Shown here: positions 1 to 4,942 of the stretch, one piece after another | How positions within the stretch are numbered: position 1 is the first letter of the stretch | How the letters are laid out: each line of letters begins with the position of its first letter | Assembly (NCBI GenBank): GCA_028702365.1 | Contig: JAQVOZ010000119.1 | Location: forward strand, 1 to 5,270 | Source: Candidatus Omnitrophota bacterium | Lineage (GTDB): Bacteria; Omnitrophota; Gorgyraeia; Duberdicusellales; 4484-171 | Direction of reading: 5' to 3' | Length of the DNA stretch: 5,270 nt | Position numbers and translations under genes: made by a program | The notes under the pieces: generated by a model | Seen by the model: the letters and a program-made list of their open reading frames with translations, nothing else | What the model was told of the DNA's origin: nothing | The model's database searches: none

Positions 1-186
1 TATTTCTTTAAAAAATGCCTCGATGAGTTCTTTCTCCTTGACCTCGGACATATTTTTGGTTTTAGCAATTTCTTCAGCTGATTCTTTAACCAACTTTTCT
101 GCAATTGAACGATGGAATTGCGGCAAATTGCTGATTACCTTATCAAATATTTCTTTTGCTTTTAGATTCCAATTTATTTCGGGCAT
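1..186 (-). CDS. PCP_red-like small protein (partial, C-terminus beyond left edge)
   Basis: Sixty-two codons are visible, starting with ATG at 186-184 and still open at the left edge. An AAGGAG ribosome site lies just upstream, with ATG about five bases after it. The visible residues include a Trp at 6, Ala at 10, Pro22, Phe24, Arg26 and a helical ESAEEIAK stretch at 35-42. This spacing (W-x3-A, then P-x-F-x-R, then an E-rich helix with Ala) resembles PCP_red (PF08369), the domain at the C-terminus of the light-independent protochlorophyllide reductase B subunit. Stand-alone copies occur in non-photosynthetic bacteria, where their role is unknown. No chlorophyll gene is visible here, so a photosynthetic role should not be inferred. 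The gene starts 16 bases after the phosphorylase stop and is probably its co-transcribed neighbour. The family call rests on motif recall and is moderate; the reading frame itself is well supported by the ribosome site and operon position. Confidence 0.62.
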   Translation of the reverse strand, partial: MPEINWNLKAKEIFDKVISNLPQFHRSIAEKLVKESAEEIAKTKNMSEVKEKELIEAFFKEI

Positions 187-202
187 ATCTCTCCTTGTAA
201 AA

Positions 203-931
203 TTAACTGATTACCTCAAATATTGTTTTTGTCATTTTTTCTTCTGCATCGAACAGGCGAAAATCGGCAAATCCCATTTCGCCGGTTAAAAGATTATCCG
301 AAACTACCAAAATCGCGGCAACGCGCGTTTTATAAACATTGGAAACAGTAACAAACGGGCTGGTTACCATATCCACGCAAATTGCTCCTTTTTCTATATA
401 AGGATTTACAATTTCTTTGGTTTCTTTAAACATTGCATCCGTTGTCCAGCAGGCACCCTGATAAACTTTGCCCTGTTTTTCAAAAATTGTTACCAGCTTT
501 TTGGATAAATCTTTGTCAACATGGGAAATAAAATTGTCATCAACATAATAACGCGTTGCGCCATCTCCTCTGATAACTTTATCGACAACGACAAAATCTC
601 CAACGGTCATTTCCTGTTTCATGCCTCCGCAGGAGCCAAGGCGGATAAGCGTTTTTATTCCTCCAACGCATAAAATTTCCGTAACAAATGCCGAGTCCGG
701 GGCATAGAAACCGCCGTTGCCTACGGTTACTTTCTTTCCTTTATATGAGCCGGTCCAGAAAGTGTAGCCTAAAAAAGTAAAATTTTTGACAGGATTTTCC
801 AGGTATTGAAGGCATCTTTGCGCGCGCTGCATCTGCCCGCTGATAATACCAATTTCTCCGAAATCTCCCTGGCGAAACTGTAAAGATTCAAGCAATCCCT
901 TTGCATGCAGATGAACGTCTCTTTGCATCAT
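203..931 (-). CDS. Nucleoside phosphorylase-family protein (PNP/UDP phosphorylase superfamily)
   Basis: The product has 242 residues, a normal length for uridine phosphorylase or hexameric PNP, which split a nucleoside with phosphate into base and ribose-1-phosphate in the cytoplasm. Family landmarks in order are: an N-terminal DVHLHA; the phosphate-loop equivalent SGQMQRAQ (31-38, Arg36); a glycine loop VGNGGFYAPDSA (70-81); IRLGSCGG (96-103), with Arg97 in the phosphate-binding position; GDFVVVDKVIRGDGATRYY (111-129); WTTDAMFKET (162-171); VDMVTSPF (186-193); and VVSDNLLTGE (209-218), with Asp212. Two sites are unusual. The loop normally written GxGxPS is GNGGFYAPDS. The VDMVTS motif has Val189 (codon 365-367) where uridine phosphorylases and PNPs have the ribose-binding Glu of ExE. 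Substrate specificity is therefore open; uridine, purine nucleoside or another N-glycoside are all possible. The ATG at 931 overlaps the synthetase TGA, and an AAGGAG sits seven bases upstream inside the synthetase gene, so translation is probably coupled. Confidence 0.86.
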   Translation of the reverse strand: MMQRDVHLHAKGLLESLQFRQGDFGEIGIISGQMQRAQRCLQYLENPVKNFTFLGYTFWTGSYKGKKVTVGNGGFYAPDSAFVTEILCVGGIKTLIRLGSCGGMKQEMTVGDFVVVDKVIRGDGATRYYVDDNFISHVDKDLSKKLVTIFEKQGKVYQGACWTTDAMFKETKEIVNPYIEKGAICVDMVTSPFVTVSNVYKTRVAAILVVSDNLLTGEMGFADFRLFDAEEKMTKTIFEVIS

Positions 932-2523
932 GATATTTCTCCTTCATTTTGTTGGTTCTTTTCTTCTTCACCCTGCTGATTGACCTCGCCTTCGTTTTGT
1001 TTAGCAGGTTCGACTTCAATTGTTTTTTTAAGCGCCGCCTTGTCAATTTTTCCGACTCTGTTCTTAGGCAGTTCCTGGACAAATTCGAAATAATGCGGAA
1101 TCTTGAAATGAGCCAGGTGTTCCTTTAAAAAATCCCTTAACTCCTGCTCATCTATTGCTTGGCAGTCTTTTGTAACTATAAAAGCCTTTGGCACTTCTCC
1201 TCTTAATTCATCAGGCACGCCTATTACTGCGACTTCCTGGACTTTTGGATGAAGCTGTATTTTTTCTTCGACTTCCGAAGAAAAAACTATTTCACCGGCA
1301 ACCTTTATCATATCTTTTTTCCTTCCGGCAAGGTATATAAGCCCGTCTTTTCCAAAATATGCAATGTCACCGGTACGCAGCCACCCTTCCCCCCAGAAAG
1401 CATCTGAGCTTAAGGTAGGCTCTCTGTAGTAACCGCCGGTAACACCTTCCCCATTTACTAAAAGCTCGCCTTTTTCTCCGTATAACAAGGAGCCGCCCTC
1501 TTCGTCTATTATTTTTGCCTGCATCTTAAACCCAAATTTTCCGATACTGGATATTTTATGCTCATCCGGCGGAGAAAAAGTATTTGGAGCAGCGGTTTCA
1601 GTCATGCCCCAGCCGTTTAAAACAATAGCTTTTGGGCAAGACCTATGAAACTTTTTAAGTAAAGCGGGCGATGAGGGTGCGCCAAAAACAACTGCATACC
1701 TTAAAGATGAAAGATTAAATCTTTCACATTCTTTAAGAGATAAAATTGCAACATACATCGAAGGCACTATACAGAATATCGTAACTTTATATTTTTCGAT
1801 GTTTTTTAAAAATTCAAGCGGATTAAATCTCGGCATTACAACAATGGATGAGGCAAAACGAAGCATTAAAAGCAGATAATTAAGCCCGCCCACGTGGGAA
1901 AATGGAATGCCGCCGGTGCAATAAACATCGTTTTCAGAAATACCTAAAAAATGGTTTATGGTATCAACCGGGTTATCAAACTGTTTATAGCTAAGCATTA
2001 CCCCTTTAGGATGCCCGGTTGAGCCGGATGTATAAAATATTGCCGCAAGATCTTTATCGCAAGATGACGGAATTGGGGCCTCATTGCTTTCCTGCGCCAA
2101 TATATCATCAAGAAAATCGCACTCGGGAAGTTTTTCTTTGCAGGTTATTATATATTTTACGGAATAACAGTTTTCCCGGATATTCAAAATGTTTATATCT
2201 TTTTTCGGCTGCATGATTAATACTTTTGGCTCGCTATGATTTAATAAATGAATAATTTCATTTTCCGTAAGCATAAAATCAAAAGGTATCAGGGTAGCTC
2301 CGATAGAATATGCGGCCATTTGAGCGAAAATAGCATCCGGGGTGTTTGCGGTAAAAATAGCAATTTTATCTGGCTTTTTTATGCCCTGCCTTGTAAAATA
2401 GTTCGCTATCTTGAACGCGGAATCTTTAAGCTGCAGGAATGTTGTTTCTTTGTCTTCGAAGTGAAAAGCACATTTTTGCCCAAATAAAGAAGCCTGGTTT
2501 ATTAATAATTCTTTTACATTCAT
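928..2523 (-). CDS. AMP-forming acyl-CoA synthetase (class I adenylate-forming enzyme)
   Basis: The product has 531 residues. It should activate a carboxylic acid with ATP to an acyl-adenylate and pass it to CoA (or possibly another thiol). Signature motifs are intact: the P-loop YTSGSTGHPKG (164-174), A5 GWGMTET (304-310), A7 WLRTGD (381-386), the hinge and A8 GRKKDMIKVAGE (400-411), and A10 PKNRVGKIDK (486-495) with the adenylation Lys at about 492. The A8 continuation reads GEIVFSSEVEE, replacing the common GENVYPxEVE. No transmembrane segment or signal peptide is apparent. Motifs do not fix the chain length or class of the substrate; fatty or aryl acids are the usual ones. Residues 506-531 form a Glu/Gln/Asn-rich tail beyond the normal end of the fold. 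ATG at 2523 has AAGGAG six bases upstream. The gene is first in an operon with the phosphorylase, which overlaps its stop. A hairpin touches its ribosome site. Confidence 0.95.
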   Translation of the reverse strand: MNVKELLINQASLFGQKCAFHFEDKETTFLQLKDSAFKIANYFTRQGIKKPDKIAIFTANTPDAIFAQMAAYSIGATLIPFDFMLTENEIIHLLNHSEPKVLIMQPKKDINILNIRENCYSVKYIITCKEKLPECDFLDDILAQESNEAPIPSSCDKDLAAIFYTSGSTGHPKGVMLSYKQFDNPVDTINHFLGISENDVYCTGGIPFSHVGGLNYLLLMLRFASSIVVMPRFNPLEFLKNIEKYKVTIFCIVPSMYVAILSLKECERFNLSSLRYAVVFGAPSSPALLKKFHRSCPKAIVLNGWGMTETAAPNTFSPPDEHKISSIGKFGFKMQAKIIDEEGGSLLYGEKGELLVNGEGVTGGYYREPTLSSDAFWGEGWLRTGDIAYFGKDGLIYLAGRKKDMIKVAGEIVFSSEVEEKIQLHPKVQEVAVIGVPDELRGEVPKAFIVTKDCQAIDEQELRDFLKEHLAHFKIPHYFEFVQELPKNRVGKIDKAALKKTIEVEPAKQNEGEVNQQGEEEKNQQNEGEIS

Positions 2524-2529
2524 ATAGTA

Positions 2530-2549
2530 CTCCTTGCCCAGAGGGGCAA
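2530..2549 (-). promoter_or_regulatory. Ribosome site of the synthetase gene, edged by a small hairpin
   Basis: On the minus strand AAGGAG (2535-2530) precedes the synthetase ATG by six bases. Immediately upstream lies a perfect 6-bp inverted repeat, TTGCCC (2534-2539) and GGGCAA (2544-2549), with a four-base loop. The hairpin includes the first two bases of the AAGGAG site and leaves GGAG free. It is short but GC-rich. Its position suggests that it could modulate initiation, but no ligand-binding architecture is visible. Confidence 0.4.
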
Positions 2550-2580
2550 TACCCGCGCAATACCTTTAAGCGCGGGGTAT
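2549..2580. repeat. GC-rich inverted repeat in the synthetase leader
   Basis: ATACCCGCGC (2549-2558) pairs with GCGCGGGGTAT (2570-2580), giving ten base pairs with one bulged G and an 11-base loop. It directly abuts the 2534-2549 hairpin, so the synthetase mRNA leader would start with two stacked stems. It is not followed by a T-run in either direction and is therefore not an intrinsic terminator. Confidence 0.6.
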
Positions 2581-2618
2581 AAACCACAAGGGCATACTGG
2601 CCAATCCTTAAAGGTCAA
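2576..2618 (-). promoter_or_regulatory. Candidate sigma70-type promoter(s) for the synthetase operon
   Basis: On the minus strand TTGACC (2618-2613) matches five of six -35 bases. It is followed after 16 bases by TATGCC (2596-2591), a weak -10. An alternative pair is TTGGCC (2604-2599), a 17-base spacer and TATACC (2581-2576), which overlaps the start of the leader hairpin. Either would give a leader of roughly 45-70 bases. This is consensus matching by eye only. Confidence 0.3.
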
Positions 2619-2624
2619 ATATTT

Positions 2625-2659
2625 TAGTAAAATTTTAATAGTAAAATTTTACTATTAAA
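2625..2659. repeat. 26-bp perfect AT palindrome with overlapping 13-bp direct repeat
   Basis: Positions 2634-2659 read identically on both strands: TTTAATAGTAAAA followed directly by TTTTACTATTAAA, with no spacer. In addition TAGTAAAATTTTA occurs twice with a 14-base period (2625-2637 and 2639-2651). Such an arrangement between two divergent genes is compatible with a dimeric regulator's operator. A T-run at 2662-2667 follows on the plus strand, but no plus-strand gene lies upstream that would need a terminator. Confidence 0.6.
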
Positions 2660-2695
2660 GGTTTTTTAGTCAAGTAGTTTTTTTAATGAGGCAGC

Positions 2696-2728
2696 TTAAT
2701 TTTCTATGCCTCAGGCATAGAAAATTAA
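2696..2728. repeat. Palindromic repeat, copy 1 (15-bp perfect stem)
   Basis: TTAATTTTCTATGCC (2696-2710), loop TCA, then its exact reverse complement (2714-2728). The frame TTAATTT...GCC-3 bases-GGC...AAATTAA is shared with the hairpin at 4744-4774, while the stem interior differs and stays paired. The 3' side is A-rich and lacks a T-run, so this is not a terminator. It looks like a dispersed palindromic element. Confidence 0.7.
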
Positions 2729-2744
2729 CGTAGCCGAATTAACC

Positions 2745-2787
2745 CCGCCCTTTCTTATCATGATTTATCCAGGGCATGAAAGGGCGG
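2745..2787 (+). promoter_or_regulatory. Inverted repeat in the dus leader
   Basis: CCGCCCTTTC (2745-2754) and GAAAGGGCGG (2778-2787) form a perfect 10-bp stem around a 23-base loop that contains ATCATGAT. The stem ends 16 bases before the dus ATG. No AAGGAG-like site lies between it and the ATG, so the only purine-rich stretch (GAAAGGG) would be locked in the stem. A role in translation control is an inference. Confidence 0.5.
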
Positions 2788-2803
2788 CATAGCAATTTTA
2801 CAG

Positions 2804-3781
2804 ATGAAAACCGTTAAAATAGGCTCAAAACCCATAAATACCAATGTATTTTTAGCGCCTTTGGCAGGGTGCTCTGACCTTAGTTTCCGGCTTATTTGCC
2901 GCGAATATGGCGCTAAATTCGCTTTTTTCGAGATGATAGATGCCAATTCGCTTATTTATAACCGTATACGAAGCTTGCGGCTCATTAAAACAATCAAGGA
3001 AGACGAGCCTATTGCCGGGCAACTGCTGGGAAGAGACCCGCAGATATTGCTTGAAGCAGCCCTTCGGCTTATAGACTCAGTAAGCATTTCTTTTTTGGAT
3101 ATCAATTGCGCCTGCCCGGTAAGAAAAGTGGTCAAGAAAAAATGCGGCGCATACTTATTAAATGACCTGGATGGTTTGTCAAAACTCATTAAAAAACTTG
3201 CCGGCAATCTCTCTGTCCCGATAACCGCAAAATTGAGAATAGGTTATCTCGACAAAAACAAAAAACAAATAACGGAAGTAGCAAAAACATGCGAAGGCAG
3301 CGGAGCGTCCGCTCTCTTTGTCCACGGAAGGACTAAACGTCAGATGTATAGCGGAGATGTAGATTATAATTTAATAAGGGCGGTTAAAGAAGCGGTAAAC
3401 ATACCTGTATTTGGCAGCGGAAATGTGCTTACCCCGCACTTAGCAAAAAAAATGTTTGATGAAACAAATTGCGACGGAATTCTTGTCGCGCGAGGCGCAT
3501 TAGGAAGGCCGTGGATGGCTAGAGACATTATGGATTATATGGAAGGCAAAAGTACAGCTGCGATAAATATGACAGAAAGGAAAACAGCGCTCAAAAGGCA
3601 CCTTGTTTATTTTAGAAAATATAAGGAAGTAAAAGATACAATAAAAGTTGGCTTCATGAGAAAAATCGCGCTCTGGTATCTTAGGGATTTTACAGAGTGC
3701 GCGAGAACGCGCGGAAAAATATGCAGAATTAACAATTATGACGAATTACTCCAGCTTATAGACAGCCTGCCTGATGATTAA
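2804..3781 (+). CDS. dus: tRNA-dihydrouridine synthase (Dus family, DusB-like)
   Basis: The product has 325 residues, typical of bacterial Dus. It is an FMN enzyme that reduces specific uridines in tRNA to dihydrouridine with NADPH. Motifs run in order through a TIM barrel: APLAGCSD (18-25), EMIDANS (43-49), QLLGRDP (73-79), DINCACP (99-105) with the catalytic Cys104, ITAKLRIG (140-147) with Lys143, LFVHGRTKRQMYSG (171-184) with His174, GSGNV (204-208, usually GNGDI) and VARGALGRPW (228-237). A helical tRNA-binding C-terminus follows. DINCACP carries Ala where DINxGCP is usual, but the cysteine is kept. HGRT and the following segment look most like DusB. The ATG at 2804 gives the usual short N-terminus; the frame is closed by a TGA at 2777 and no other standard start is available. 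There is no ribosome site near the ATG, unlike every other gene here. It is divergent from the synthetase operon and convergent with the next gene. Confidence 0.95.
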   Translation: MKTVKIGSKPINTNVFLAPLAGCSDLSFRLICREYGAKFAFFEMIDANSLIYNRIRSLRLIKTIKEDEPIAGQLLGRDPQILLEAALRLIDSVSISFLDINCACPVRKVVKKKCGAYLLNDLDGLSKLIKKLAGNLSVPITAKLRIGYLDKNKKQITEVAKTCEGSGASALFVHGRTKRQMYSGDVDYNLIRAVKEAVNIPVFGSGNVLTPHLAKKMFDETNCDGILVARGALGRPWMARDIMDYMEGKSTAAINMTERKTALKRHLVYFRKYKEVKDTIKVGFMRKIALWYLRDFTECARTRGKICRINNYDELLQLIDSLPDD

Positions 3782-4431
3782 GCTACTTCTTCTTCTAATT
3801 TTTTGATTAAACTTTCGGTTTCTTTAAGAAGAGTCGGCGGGAGCAGCTTGGATATTTCTATTTCTTTCTTCATGCTTTTAAGCACGTTCAAATATCTTTT
3901 CGCAACGCCTACGCGTTCTTTTTCATGGGTTTCTTCAGGGTCAATTTCTTTGCGCTGCCTGATTAAACTGGTTAAATCTTTTTTTATAACCTGAGCGTCC
4001 CTTCCTTTTTCAAATATATCTTTTTTAAGGTTTGCATAATCCTGGTTATCGAGAACTTTATTATTTTTCGCTTTTCTAAGGAGATCGACCGATTCATAAG
4101 TAGGGACTGTAGTTGCGGGCGCCTGCTCTGTATATTCGGAACTTAAATATTGCGGCTCTTCCTTCTCGAGAAAATAATAGGAGCGCAGTAATTTCATAGC
4201 GGTTAACTTCTTTATGCCTATTTCCTTGGAGGTATAGCCTTCAAGCGTGTTAAAGCCCCAGTCTTTGTAAAGCTTATCTTTCCACACCGTATAAAGCGAG
4301 CGGCCCAAAGCAACCCATGATGTTTTGAAATTTTTTGCGCTTTCAAGCACATGGTAACGCAAAGAATCTTCGCCGACACTTTGCATTTTTTCTTCAATAT
4401 TTTGCATAGATTTTGTTTTATGGGTATCCAT
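3778..4431 (-). CDS. Uncharacterised 217-residue helical protein, possible DNA-binding N-terminal domain
   Basis: ATG at 4431 follows AAGGAGAG by five bases, so the start is well supported. Residues 24-96 form a compact-looking domain with aromatic residues: LESAKNFKTSWVALGRSLYTVW (29-50), a WGFNTLEGYTSKEIGI segment (58-73), and KLTAMKLLRSYYFLEKEEPQYL (75-96). The segment at 63-88 has the helix-turn-helix rhythm of proteins that read DNA, but I cannot name a family. A Thr/Pro/Ala linker (about 101-112) leads to a strongly charged helical half (115-217), rich in Lys and Glu, likely coiled coil, ending LIKKLEEEVA. There is no signal peptide or membrane segment. I recall similar proteins from Omnitrophota and Desulfobacterota, always unnamed. 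It lies 93 bases after the half-ferritin gene on the same strand. Its TAA overlaps the dus stop. Confidence 0.85.
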   Translation of the reverse strand: MDTHKTKSMQNIEEKMQSVGEDSLRYHVLESAKNFKTSWVALGRSLYTVWKDKLYKDWGFNTLEGYTSKEIGIKKLTAMKLLRSYYFLEKEEPQYLSSEYTEQAPATTVPTYESVDLLRKAKNNKVLDNQDYANLKKDIFEKGRDAQVIKKDLTSLIRQRKEIDPEETHEKERVGVAKRYLNVLKSMKKEIEISKLLPPTLLKETESLIKKLEEEVA

Positions 4432-4524
4432 ATCAACTCTCCTTATTTTCTGCGCAATAGCAAATTCTAAATATGAACAACTGTAGATTAAGGGGGGTGA
4501 GTTAATAAACGGGCCTCAATCTGG
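4432..4524. other. Gap between the half-ferritin and the 217-residue gene
   Basis: These 93 bases hold the AAGGAGAG ribosome site of the 217-residue gene at the left end. There is a G-run (4491-4496) with no gene attached. I see no hairpin with a T-run that would end the upstream transcript, and no convincing promoter, so read-through from the half-ferritin gene is the simplest reading. Confidence 0.4.
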
Positions 4525-4734
4525 TTAGTGGGTCATTTTATGTTTTATTTTTTCAATATGGCCGAGTTCCGCATCTTTTAATTCGCTTAGAAGCTTTTTT
4601 AGTATCGGGCTTGTAGTAATTTTAAGCATATCCTCATAAAATTTATAGGAAGATTCTTCTTTTTGAAGCGCCAGATCCAGAATATCTGCAGGTGTTTGTG
4701 GTTTTGTATATTTATCCTTTCTTTCGTATTTCAT
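4525..4734 (-). CDS. Half-length ferritin-like (rubrerythrin-type) diiron protein
   Basis: The product has 69 residues, starting at ATG 4734 after a strong TTAAGGAGGG ribosome site. Two helices are predicted by eye: 15-37 (ILDLALQKEESSYKFYEDML) and 43-67 (ILKKLLSELKDAELGHIEKIKHKM). The first has E-x3-Y-x-F-Y (Glu26, Tyr30, Phe32, Tyr33), as in rubrerythrin helix A. The second has E-x2-H (Glu56, His59), the ferritin-like metal ligand pair. Rubrerythrins need four helices; this protein has half, so a diiron site could form only at a dimer interface, as in encapsulated ferritins. Those proteins are usually longer and carry an encapsulin-targeting tail, which is not visible here, and no encapsulin gene is seen. 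Possible roles are iron handling or peroxide defence, but a structural or regulatory relic cannot be excluded. It lies downstream of pheT on the same strand, behind a palindrome-rich leader. Confidence 0.75.
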   Translation of the reverse strand: MKYERKDKYTKPQTPADILDLALQKEESSYKFYEDMLKITTSPILKKLLSELKDAELGHIEKIKHKMTH

Positions 4735-4743
4735 CGTCCCTCC

Positions 4744-4774
4744 TTAATTTCTCAGCCTGCGGCTGAGAAATTAA
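4744..4774. repeat. Palindromic repeat, copy 2 (14-bp perfect stem) at the half-ferritin ribosome site
   Basis: TTAATTTCTCAGCC (4744-4757), loop TGC, then the exact reverse complement (4761-4774). It shares its outer TTAATTT and inner GCC-3-GGC with the element at 2696-2728. In the minus-strand mRNA its 3' arm ends in UUAA, which runs straight into the GGAGGG of the half-ferritin ribosome site. Pairing would therefore sit directly against the Shine-Dalgarno sequence. Confidence 0.7.
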
Positions 4775-4847
4775 CTTCCGAGGCGCTCTGGGAAAATTTC
4801 CTGTTTTTGGGACAGGAAATTTTCCCAGTATGCAGGCGCCCGGAAGT
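4774..4847. repeat. Long compound inverted repeat (74 bases)
   Basis: The outer arms ACTTCCG (4774-4780) and CGGAAGT (4841-4847) pair. GGCGC (4782-4786) then pairs with GCGCC (4836-4840), with one bulged A. After a small asymmetric internal loop, a perfect 17-bp stem joins CTGGGAAAATTTCCTGT (4788-4804) and its reverse complement (4812-4828) around the 7-base loop TTTTGGG. This gives about 29 base pairs in 74 bases. It abuts copy 2 of the palindromic repeat at 4774. No T-run follows on either strand, and no coding sequence fits. Confidence 0.75.
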
Positions 4848-4942
4848 ATATTTTGAATAAACCAATTATTTCTCCATGTGCCTGACTGCCGCAAAGCAGG
4901 CAAGGCGGGATTATTTTTGATTTTCGCCTTTCGAGTTTGTGG
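4848..4942. other. Remainder of the pheT to half-ferritin gap, with weak inverted repeats
   Basis: TGCCTG (4879-4884) and CAGGCA (4897-4902) form a 6-bp stem. AAGGCG (4902-4907) and CGCCTT (4925-4930) form another around an AT-rich loop. No gene, promoter or convincing terminator is seen. With the palindromes to its left, this makes the whole 208-base gap after pheT structured non-coding DNA. Confidence 0.4.

Noticed and set aside
23..289. An 88-residue plus-strand open frame at the left edge
   Set aside because: It is antisense to the PCP_red-like gene and the phosphorylase 3' end. It has no ribosome site, and its hydrophobic look is the complement of charged helical codons.
888..1082. A Lys/Arg-rich 64-residue minus-strand frame at the synthetase-phosphorylase junction
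   Set aside because: It is the out-of-frame reading of the Glu/Gln-rich synthetase tail; both flanking genes are clearly in other frames.
2634..2667. Terminator formed by the 26-bp palindrome and T-run
   Set aside because: The stem is almost pure AT and there is no plus-strand gene upstream to terminate; an operator-like role fits the position better.
2696..2728. Intrinsic terminator
   Set aside because: The stem is strong, but its 3' flank is AAAATTAA-type with no T-run on either strand, and no gene on either strand ends just upstream.
2524..2803. CRISPR array or tRNA in the divergent intergenic region
   Set aside because: The repeats differ from each other in sequence and spacing, there are no regular spacers, and no cloverleaf or T-loop-like motif is visible.
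4491..4505. G-run followed by GTGAG as a plus-strand gene start
   Set aside because: The GTG is followed after one codon by a stop (AGT TAA), so nothing is encoded.
4663..4860. A 65-residue plus-strand open frame opposite the half-ferritin gene and the palindromes
   Set aside because: It is antisense to a supported gene, and the palindromes keep both strands open by symmetry.
4712..4903. A 63-residue minus-strand open frame through the palindromic gap
   Set aside because: It starts at a TTG without a ribosome site, runs through perfect inverted repeats, overlaps the real half-ferritin start in another frame and has no recognisable domain.
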